The translations under genes and the position numbers were made by a program. The notes beneath the pieces are model-generated. The model ran no database searches. It was not told the origin of the DNA and saw only the letters and a list, made by a program, of their open reading frames with translations. A stretch of DNA of 57,873 nucleotides from Candidatus Aminicenantes bacterium UBA647 (GTDB lineage Bacteria; Acidobacteriota; Aminicenantia; UBA2199): the NCBI GenBank assembly GCA_002299555.1, contig DBOL01000005.1:1-57873 (forward strand). The letters run 5' to 3'. This document shows, in pieces, positions 51,690 through 57,873 of this stretch. Within the stretch, counting starts at the first letter, position 1; each line of letters starts with the position of its first letter.

Positions 51690-54385
51690 ATCCGATCAAG
51701 AAAGATCTTTCTGAATTGTTTTTTTCTATACCTGATGAATTTGAAAATTTGTATAAAAAATATCTTAATAAACTCTGGGTAACCCGATTAAATGTTGCTT
51801 ACTTGTTTTGTATTTTTCTCTTACCATTTGCTTTTATTTTTGATATCCTGATCTTTCCTGATCTATGGCAGGAATTGCTGAAAATTAGATTGATCGCAAC
51901 ATTTATTTGTATAGCTTTGTTTATAATTTCGAATAAAACGTTCCTGAAGAAATATCCTGAAGAGATGTGTCATTTGCTGAATGTTGTAATTGCTTCATCC
52001 ATTGCACTCCTGACATATTTGACAGGATCACATACAAGCCCGTATTATGCCGGGCTTATCCTTGTTTTTATCGGAATAGCTATGATAGTTCCATGGGGAA
52101 TAAGGGGAGCGTTCACTGCAGGATCTACTATTCTTTTTATTCACCTTTTTATGAATGTTGTTATAGACCTGTTAAATAAAAAAGCAATTATATGGCCGTC
52201 ATTCTGGGTTAGTATCTATTTCTTAACTTTCGCACTTGTTATGGTTATTATCTCATCTGGTATTACTGAGACTAATAGAAGAAAAATTTTTTCAGTTTCA
52301 GAACAGGAAAAAATTAAAAATAAAAAACTTGAAGAGTCTAGGAAAAAGATTGATGAATTATCGAAAACGAAGAACCATTTTATAACAAATATTACTCATG
52401 AACTGAAAACTCCTCTCTCAATTATTATAGGCAATATTGAAATTATTGAGGAGAAAAGATCTCAATTTGGAGAAGCAGCAAAAAAGCAGCTTCAGATTGT
52501 AAAAACTTCTGCCTTTCAACTTTCTAATCATGTGGACAGGATAATCTCAGTATCTAAAGTAGATGATCCTGAAGTTAAATTATCATTAAATAACTATAAC
52601 TATGCAGGTATTGTCCAAAATATATTCTCCATTTTCACCTCAAGGGCAGCAGAAGAAAAGAAAGAATATACATTGAACTTAATTAGTGATTCTGTTATTG
52701 CCAATATTGATGTTGTCAGGATCGAGGAAGTGTTAAATAATCTGATACAAAATGCTTTCAAGTTTACTCATGCCGGAGATTCCATAAAAATAACCGTAAG
52801 TAGTGATGATCATAATATTAATACAGAAGTTTTTAACTCCGGGGTCAGAATACCCAGGAGCCATATGAAAAAAATATTTACCCGACTCTATCAGGCTGAT
52901 GATGCTCTTTCGAAAAGATTTGACGGAATAGGGGTTGGACTATATCTTGTCAAACGAAATATTGAATTACATAGCGGGACAATAGCGGCTAACTCGAACA
53001 AAAAATACGGGACATCATTTAAATTTACATTACCGCTCTATATTGACCAGAATGCTTCTATAGAAAACCCCATATTTAAAAAGGATGAGAGAAGGAAGTC
53101 GAAAAGAAGGGACCTGGATAAATCAGGAGATTTAGCAGGAAGAAGGGAACATGACCGTTCTATGAAATTTGATCTTCAGCAAAGGCTTAATCTGGATGAT
53201 CTTCTCAATATAACCCATATAGAAGATATATTAGGTTATGAAGATGTTAATCCGGAATATCCTTCAGTTCTGATCGTTGAAGATAATCCTGGAATGTTAA
53301 AGGTAACTGTTGATGCGTTACATGAGGAATATAATCTTCATATTGCACAAAATGGTGTGGAAGCTCTGGAAAAACTGAATAAATTCGGAGATCAGATCTC
53401 TTTGATATTGTCAGATGTTCTGATGCCTGAAATGAATGGGTTTGATCTGTGTGAAAAGGTAATGTCAGAGAAGAAATGGAAACATATACCTTTTATATTT
53501 AATTCTGCCTTATTTGAAGAAATAGATCAGATAAAAGGTTTTGAACTCGGGGCAACTGATTATCTAATAAAACCCTATAATATAAGGATATTAAAAGAGA
53601 AAGTTGCTCATTGGATAGCCAGGAGGCAATATGAGATATTGCTTCAAAATATATCTGCTTCTCTTGAATTCAGATCTAAGGAGATATTAAAGATCAAGGA
53701 TTTTGTTATTCATGAAATTCGTAATCCTCTGCAAATAATAAGCGGTGCTGATTTTTTCCTGCAAAAACTGGTTGATTCAAATCCTATAATTTCAGCGAAA
53801 AATGAATTAAAATTGAAGGAGATCCTTAAAATGCTGAAGCATGGATTTAATTCGATAGAATCAGTACTTAATACATCTGATTTCCTTGTTAAGGATGAGC
53901 TGACTTCTAAAAAGATCGAACCGGTTGAATTCCTCTTTGAGGAAGCATTAGTGCAAAGTAAGCATCTTCTGGATGAAGTTTCGATCAAAACAGATTTTAA
54001 TATTACGAAAGGTATAAATGTTTTTTGTAACAAGAAAATGTTAACTCAGGTTTTTGTCAATTTGATCAGGAATGCAGTGGAAGCAATAAAAAAAACAGGT
54101 CCGGTGAATGAAGGCTCTATTGAAATCTCTACAAAAAAAGGCAAAAACAATTTTATTATTATTAATATTCACGATAATGGGGCAGGCATACCAGAAAATA
54201 TTCAGAATAAATTATTTCAATTCCGTTTTACTACAAAAAAAGATGGAGCCGGAGTAGGGCTTCATTTATCAAGAATGATACTTGGAATTCATGATGGAAA
54301 AATTGATGTTGCTTCAAAAGAGGGTGAGGGCACTACTTTTTCAGTTTATTTACCGGTACACAATTCAAGAGATAAAAAAGCTTAA
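51686..54385 (+). CDS. 6-TM hybrid histidine kinase, HK-REC-HK (PhcS/LqsS-like sensor)
   Basis: 899 residues. Residues ~30-195 hold about six membrane helices with short loops (GSHTSPYYAGLILVFIGIAMIVPWG), as in PhcS/LqsS/CqsS-type sensors of lipophilic signals. Then HisKA (NHFITNITHELKTPLSII, His near 238), HATPase (NNLIQNAFKFT, GIGVGLYLVKRNIELHSG), a very basic linker (~470-500, RRKSKRRDL), a receiver domain (VLIVEDNPGML; phospho-Asp in LILSDVLMPEMNGF near 579), and a second HisKA/HATPase (FVIHEIRNPLQIISGA; LIRNAVEAI; DNGAGIPENI; GAGVGLHLSRMIL). Coupled to the PhcB-like gene, so likely its signal receptor. No output DNA-binding domain. Confidence 0.88.
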   Translation: MNPIKKDLSELFFSIPDEFENLYKKYLNKLWVTRLNVAYLFCIFLLPFAFIFDILIFPDLWQELLKIRLIATFICIALFIISNKTFLKKYPEEMCHLLNVVIASSIALLTYLTGSHTSPYYAGLILVFIGIAMIVPWGIRGAFTAGSTILFIHLFMNVVIDLLNKKAIIWPSFWVSIYFLTFALVMVIISSGITETNRRKIFSVSEQEKIKNKKLEESRKKIDELSKTKNHFITNITHELKTPLSIIIGNIEIIEEKRSQFGEAAKKQLQIVKTSAFQLSNHVDRIISVSKVDDPEVKLSLNNYNYAGIVQNIFSIFTSRAAEEKKEYTLNLISDSVIANIDVVRIEEVLNNLIQNAFKFTHAGDSIKITVSSDDHNINTEVFNSGVRIPRSHMKKIFTRLYQADDALSKRFDGIGVGLYLVKRNIELHSGTIAANSNKKYGTSFKFTLPLYIDQNASIENPIFKKDERRKSKRRDLDKSGDLAGRREHDRSMKFDLQQRLNLDDLLNITHIEDILGYEDVNPEYPSVLIVEDNPGMLKVTVDALHEEYNLHIAQNGVEALEKLNKFGDQISLILSDVLMPEMNGFDLCEKVMSEKKWKHIPFIFNSALFEEIDQIKGFELGATDYLIKPYNIRILKEKVAHWIARRQYEILLQNISASLEFRSKEILKIKDFVIHEIRNPLQIISGADFFLQKLVDSNPIISAKNELKLKEILKMLKHGFNSIESVLNTSDFLVKDELTSKKIEPVEFLFEEALVQSKHLLDEVSIKTDFNITKGINVFCNKKMLTQVFVNLIRNAVEAIKKTGPVNEGSIEISTKKGKNNFIIINIHDNGAGIPENIQNKLFQFRFTTKKDGAGVGLHLSRMILGIHDGKIDVASKEGEGTTFSVYLPVHNSRDKKA

Positions 54386-54423
54386 ACATATAGAAAATAC
54401 ATTATTAAAAATCCCGAAAAATG

Positions 54424-54452
54424 TGTAGGCGTTGGGTGACCCCGCCCCTACA
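54424..54452. repeat. GC-rich inverted-repeat element
   Basis: A 29-nt GC-rich island in AT-rich DNA bounded by TGTAGG (54424-54429) and CCTACA (54447-54452), resembling dispersed short palindromic elements with a TAGGGGCGGG core. Only one copy is seen in this window; it is not followed by a T-run. Confidence 0.4.
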
Positions 54453-54504
54453 ACATCAAAAAATAACAAATTTCTCTGAGAATAACAATCTGGATTTTTG
54501 CAGT

Positions 54505-54966
54505 ATGAAGATCAAACAAAAAAGTGTCGTCCAATTAAATGATAGAATTATTAAACCCCGATTGATAATAAAGAATTGTCCTGACCCGGCTGCTCACAGG
54601 ATCAAATTTAAACTAATAGAGAAAACTGCAACAAATACAGGAAGAATTGGGATAACCGGGATTGTAATGAATTTAGGTCATAGAGAATTTAAAAATGGCG
54701 GTGGAGTTGCTTATCTATATGAGGGTCCCACATTAAAAAGGAGTAAAAGGTTCAGTTATCTTGCACCGGGAGCAAAACTGATATTGGGTTTTACCAGAAC
54801 ATGGTACTCTCGTTCAGCAGATGAAGGGGAATTTCCTCCAACATACAAACTTGTTATTCTTTACGACGCGGCTATTTCTGTAAGTGATAAGCAGGGTAAT
54901 AAAGACTGTAATATGAATAATAATAAACTATCACGCAGTGGAGCATCTATAAACAGTTTATTGTGA
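54505..54966 (+). CDS. Hypothetical beta-sandwich protein
   Basis: 153 residues from ATG 54505; a longer frame starting at 54421 would read through the repeat element and is less likely. No signal peptide. KPRLIIKNCPDPAAHRIKFKLIEKTATNTGRIGITGIVMNLG looks like a CARDB/Ig-like strand pattern with an added C-terminal low-complexity tail. No Shine-Dalgarno is evident. Not recognised; possibly a truncated domain. Confidence 0.45.
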   Translation: MKIKQKSVVQLNDRIIKPRLIIKNCPDPAAHRIKFKLIEKTATNTGRIGITGIVMNLGHREFKNGGGVAYLYEGPTLKRSKRFSYLAPGAKLILGFTRTWYSRSADEGEFPPTYKLVILYDAAISVSDKQGNKDCNMNNNKLSRSGASINSLL

Positions 54967-55059
54967 TAAATTATTAATCACTATCAATTTATTATACTTA
55001 AATATAGAATAAAGGGAGGATCGTTATCCAGTATTTTATATATTTGAGAGAACTTAAAA

Positions 55060-55587
55060 TTGATCAAGGTTAAAAACAAAAAAATAGTCCGTATTATTCT
55101 TGCGACAGTGTTTATATTGTTGTTGCCCTTAGTAGCGATGCAGTTTACTGATGAAGTGGATTGGAGCCCTGTCGATTTTGTTGTGGGTGGAACCCTCCTT
55201 ATCGGCGCCGGTCTCATATATGAGCTGATTGTAAGGAAGATGAACAATATCACCTACCGATCTGCAGTCGGCCTTTCTGTTTTGACGGCACTTATTCTGG
55301 TCTGGGTGAATCTTGCAGTCGGGATCATCGGGAGCGAGGACAACCCGGCAAACCTGATGTATGCGGGAGTGCTTGTCGTAGTGACCATCGGTGCCTTCGT
55401 CACACGATTACGGCCATACGGAATGGCAAGGGTGTTGTTTGTGACAGCAATTGCACAGTTGTTGGTCGGTTTGATCGCACTGATCATCAGAAATGACCAC
55501 ACTCTGATACTTGATGGGTTCTTTGCATTATTGTGGGTTGGATCAGCTTTACTGTTTAGAAAATCAAGTGCCACTAACACGAAATAG
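55060..55587 (+). CDS. Small integral membrane protein, foreign base composition
   Basis: 175 residues with five membrane helices: IVRIILATVFILLLPLVAM, DFVVGGTLLIGAGLIYELIV, AVGLSVLTALILVWVNLAVGIIG, NLMYAGVLVVVTIGAFV, MARVLFVTAIAQLLVGLIALII. It resembles an uncharacterised family I associate with proteobacteria and Bacteroidetes. It starts at TTG 55060 (a GAGAG lies 10 nt upstream). By my count 35 of 60 bases are G/C in 55321-55380, far above its neighbours, so it was likely acquired by transfer. No partner genes. Confidence 0.75.
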   Translation: MIKVKNKKIVRIILATVFILLLPLVAMQFTDEVDWSPVDFVVGGTLLIGAGLIYELIVRKMNNITYRSAVGLSVLTALILVWVNLAVGIIGSEDNPANLMYAGVLVVVTIGAFVTRLRPYGMARVLFVTAIAQLLVGLIALIIRNDHTLILDGFFALLWVGSALLFRKSSATNTK

Positions 55588-55689
55588 AACCGTCAACTTG
55601 AGAGAGGGTTTTGGTTAAGGGGTTAGATCAAAGTTAGATTCTTAAGTCTCGTGATTTACTCTTATCCTGTTTTGTTAAGGCTGTATTTT

Positions 55690-55753
55690 TTCGATACTTA
55701 TCCAATCTTCAATTTTTTCCTGATTGATTATTTTTGCCACTTTTTTCACCATT
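55690..55753 (-). repeat. Duplicated gene tail (copy A)
   Basis: About 60 nt nearly identical to 57556-57615 (copy B, the end of the gene at 57553). In one minus-strand frame it encodes KKVAKIINQEKIEDWISIE, against EKVGKIINQEKIEDWISIE in copy B. Confidence 0.8.
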
Positions 55754-56215
55754 CATTTTAAATGTTTGAACCAATATATCATTGTTATTGATCTGAATGG
55801 AACGGATCGGGAAATATTCAGGGAAGTATCCGTTTTTAATGGCGCTTTTATAATATCCCGGCATTCTTTTTTTTTAGAAATTCAAGAACTGTATTTTTTA
55901 TAATGCCATTTACAGCGATCCGGGAGATCGATATCGTGTTAAAAGTTCTGAGAATCACTCCGGAGGAGTCATACTTCATTATTCGGTTGTCATCTCCTTC
56001 AACGATCAGGCGGTTATTTCTTATCTGTATGATCGGCCCCCGTCTTGACACATCCCGGAACAGGAGTGCAAGGCGAATAAGGTCAACCTTTCCGTTTATC
56101 AAATGATAATCTGAGCCCGATCTTATCGATGGGGGAGATCTTGAACTCACCCGGACCTTCGCCGATCTTTCCGAATTTTTTTATAAAACGAAGATCTTTA
56201 AGGTTAAAGATCAGA
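55690..56215 (-). pseudogene. Six-bladed beta-propeller protein, frameshifted remnant
   Basis: Read on the minus strand, homologous-looking pieces occur in different frames: IFNLKDLRFIKKFGKIGEGPGEFKISP (about 56211-56130), then GPIIQIRNNRLIVEGDDNRIMKYDSSGVILRTFNT (about 56040-55935), then, after an A9 run near 55873, MPGYYKSAIKNGYFPEYFPIRSIQINNNDILVQTFKMNGEK (to about 55745). These are successive parts of a GEGPGEF-type six-bladed propeller. The last ~60 nt (55690-55753) match the tail of the gene at 57553. With three frames used and no start, it is decayed. It fills the 688-nt gap between genes at 55587 and 56275. Confidence 0.65.
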
Positions 56216-56274
56216 AATCAATAATTATTTTTGAGATATTTATTGTGGATTTCTATATCTTAGTGGGGGGAAAC

Positions 56275-57255
56275 ATGGAGACAAAAAAAACTGTTCTTTT
56301 CATTTTTTTTCTTATCACAATTTTTACTTATACAGGATTCTCTCAAAAATTTTCCGTTCAAAGGACAAATTCAGTATTTGTGAAATTTAGTATCAATCCT
56401 CATAAGTATAGGGGGAAATTTCCTGTGAATGTTCAATATATAGGAAAGATCTCCATGAAAAAAACAGGTATTGTTAAATACCTGTATGAGTATGCAAATG
56501 GCAGGTTAGGAAAGCCGAAAACAGTTGTTTTTAAAAAGCCTGGAACTCAGACAGTGGCAATCTCAATGCACTTCAATGCACCTGAAACAGGAAAGGTTAG
56601 GATACGAATACTATCCCCGGTGCAAGTGAATTCAAATTGGGCCAGATATGAATTGAATTATCAAATGATAATGGTGAAGAAAGAAGTGGTCAAACCACAG
56701 TACAAACAGAAAAAAAATTTAAATCTTGAAGAAGCAATTTTAATAAAGAAACTCGGAATTTTAATAGTAAAAAAAGAACAACTTATAGAGGAAATTAAGA
56801 AATTGGAGAAACAGATAAAAACCTGGGAAATATTAATTGGAACGATCAATGAAGATATAAATAAATTAAATGATGATATAAAGAATGCAATAGATCGATG
56901 TAATACTTTGGATATGCTGCAACAATTTGAAGATACACTTCAAAAAATCCAAGCAAATTCAATAAATGAATTAACAGGAAACACGGATAACTCATCAGAG
57001 GATGATTCTCAACAATTAGCCAAGGAGCTAGCAGCATGGGTTTATAGGATAGAGCAAAAAATTGAAGAAAAAGAAAATCTAATAAATATAATTCAAAAAA
57101 CGATTAATCAATTAAAATTAAAATTGAAAACAAAAAAATCAGCTTTAGTAAAAATAATTAAAGAGATCAGGCTTTTAAAAGTTAAACTGGGAATCCCATT
57201 AAATATACAATTGAAAAAAAAAATGATCCCTGAATTATTATATCCTGCAGATTAG
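56275..57255 (+). CDS. Secreted protein with beta domain and long coiled coil
   Basis: 326 residues from ATG 56275 (GGGGGG 5 nt upstream; a GTG at 56245 would spoil the signal peptide). Signal peptide KKTVLFIFFLITIFTYTGFSQ; residues ~25-145 are beta-rich (VQYIGKISMKKTGIVKYLYEYANG, TQTVAISMHFNAPETGKVRIRI); residues ~155-315 are a charged coiled coil (LIVKKEQLIEEIKKLEKQIKTWE; IEQKIEEKENLINIIQKTINQLKLKLK). Family not recognised; very AT-rich coding region. Confidence 0.7.
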   Translation: METKKTVLFIFFLITIFTYTGFSQKFSVQRTNSVFVKFSINPHKYRGKFPVNVQYIGKISMKKTGIVKYLYEYANGRLGKPKTVVFKKPGTQTVAISMHFNAPETGKVRIRILSPVQVNSNWARYELNYQMIMVKKEVVKPQYKQKKNLNLEEAILIKKLGILIVKKEQLIEEIKKLEKQIKTWEILIGTINEDINKLNDDIKNAIDRCNTLDMLQQFEDTLQKIQANSINELTGNTDNSSEDDSQQLAKELAAWVYRIEQKIEEKENLINIIQKTINQLKLKLKTKKSALVKIIKEIRLLKVKLGIPLNIQLKKKMIPELLYPAD

Positions 57256-57264
57256 CATTATTTT

Positions 57265-57528
57265 TTATTCGAAGAATTCCATCCGCGTCTGTTCGCTTTG
57301 TAGTAGATCGGCAATATTTTTATGTCCGAACTTTATTGCCAGATCTGTAGCTGTTAACCCGGATGCGTCCCGGATCTTAATCAAATGTAATCTCTGGCAG
57401 GAAAGTCCGGTGCCGGTGAGGCTGTAAATTATCCTTTGAACTTCCTCAAGGTTTCCGGTTTCTGCAGGATGGAAGAGGGATGTACGGCCCATCGAATCCA
57501 GGGGAAACAGATCGGGTTTTTCTTTCAC
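57265..57528 (-). CDS. Ankyrin-repeat protein
   Basis: 87 residues with two ankyrin repeats: DSMGRTSLFHPAETGNLEEVQRIIYSL and DASGLTATDLAIKFGHKNIADLLQSE. No signal sequence. It lies 24 nt downstream of the partial gene at 57553 on the same strand. Short ankyrin proteins beside unknown toxin-like tails are sometimes immunity proteins, which is only a possibility here. Confidence 0.75.
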   Translation of the reverse strand: MKEKPDLFPLDSMGRTSLFHPAETGNLEEVQRIIYSLTGTGLSCQRLHLIKIRDASGLTATDLAIKFGHKNIADLLQSEQTRMEFFE

Positions 57529-57552
57529 ATTAACCTCCAGGATAAATGATCA

Positions 57553-57873
57553 TTATTCGATACTTATCCAATCTTCAATTTTTTCCTGATTGATTATTTT
57601 CCCCACTTTTTCCATCCACAGGTCATGGAATTCCCCGATCTCTTCCTTTCCAGCGGTACCTGATATAGATTTATTAAGCAATATTCTCATCCGTTCTTCT
57701 CTTATTCCGATTGACGGTAATCTGCCGTGGTTGATTTTAAGCAAAACTTTATTATTGTTATCCAGTCTCTTAAATTCAAAACACATTGCATTTGGAACCG
57801 GATCCACTAAACTGAAGTTCAGAAGATCTTTTCTGTTGAATTTAGGTCCCAGTCCTTTAAATCCGGTTTCAGT
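57553..57873 (-). CDS. Unknown protein, 5' end beyond the window
   Basis: The frame is open to the window edge (106 residues visible: TETGFKGLGPKFNRKDLL...KIEDWISIE), so the gene starts to the right. A GTG at 57807 would give an 84-residue product but the frame continues in good coding sequence. Not recognised: FEFKRLDNNNKVLLKINHGRLPSIGIREERMRILL is notable. Its last ~20 codons are duplicated at 55690-55753. Confidence 0.6.
   Translation of the reverse strand, partial: TETGFKGLGPKFNRKDLLNFSLVDPVPNAMCFEFKRLDNNNKVLLKINHGRLPSIGIREERMRILLNKSISGTAGKEEIGEFHDLWMEKVGKIINQEKIEDWISIE

Noticed and set aside
54421..54504. N-terminal extension of the hypothetical gene from ATG 54421.
   Set aside because: It would translate the GC-rich repeat; the residues look unlike protein sequence.
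1..57873. CRISPR arrays, insertion sequences, prophage or integrase genes.
   Set aside because: No regularly spaced repeats and no transposase, integrase or Cas motif were found on either strand.

Overview
This 57.9 kb window comes from an AT-rich, diderm (two-membrane) bacterium using the standard genetic code. Signs of two membranes are signal-peptide beta-barrel proteins, a LolA-like lipoprotein-sorting protein, TlpA-type redoxins and periplasmic multiheme cytochromes c. The gene mix (DUF4416, an MglA/MglB-type GTPase pair, a Bacteroidetes-style SerA, NtrY/NtrC, NadB/NadC, HAO-like octaheme cytochrome) suggests an uncultivated FCB-like, spirochaete-like or deltaproteobacteria-like lineage. 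I cannot name the phylum. Genes are densely packed, with many ATGA-type couplings and overlapping convergent 3' ends.

Layout. 1-916: a methyltransferase 3' fragment fused to half of a Na+/Ca2+ exchanger gene, which looks like a deletion or assembly junction. 960-6619: a TPR/propeller secreted protein, DUF4416, then pyrR-pyrB-pyrC behind a textbook promoter. 6588-8230 (minus): tRNA-Ser, tRNA-Met and tilS, apparently one transcription unit. 8337-13769: SRP RNA, dnaX, ybaB, recR, MglB-like and MglA-like genes, then a leuC/leuD-type dehydratase. 13803-23145: HU, tRNA-Val, then thrS-infC-rpmI-rplT-pheS-pheT-(ZapB-like)-zapA-rny-ymdB. 23129-25662: folE (minus), a MinD-like ATPase and a DnaJ/HTH protein. 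25672-31588: a TetR-controlled operon of a LolA-like protein, two FtsX-type permeases, an ABC ATPase and a beta-barrel protein. 31599-35198 (minus): serA, a barrel protein with two thioredoxin-like partners, and tRNA-Arg. 35303-41306: NtrY-like kinase, porin, larC (minus), NtrC-type regulator, and rnpB (RNase P RNA) whose 5' end overlaps the regulator's 3' end. 41308-43737 (minus): nadB-nadC. 43871-46836: a three-gene operon of very small proteins including a 54-residue ribbon-helix-helix protein, a conserved-looking unknown protein, and a BNR-repeat lipoprotein. 46874-49719 (minus): NapC-type quinol dehydrogenase plus octaheme HAO-like cytochrome. 49927-54385: a PilZ/PhcB-like methyltransferase translationally coupled to a 6-TM hybrid kinase. 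54424-57873: an accessory tail with a GC-rich repeat element, a membrane protein of foreign composition, a frameshifted beta-propeller pseudogene, a coiled-coil secreted protein, an ankyrin protein and a short duplicated gene tail.

Most striking are: (i) the PhcB-like synthase / PhcS-like hybrid kinase pair, which looks like a complete fatty-acid-methyl-ester-type cell-cell signalling module with added PilZ domains; (ii) the rnpB gene whose promoter and first ~78 nt lie inside the ntrC-type coding sequence; (iii) three protein genes (tilS, dnaX, thrS) that start 8-14 nt after a structured RNA gene with no room for a Shine-Dalgarno site; (iv) shortened tRNA synthetases (ThrRS with half a TGS domain, PheT with no tRNA-binding OB domain). 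All functional calls are from reading motifs; no database search was run.
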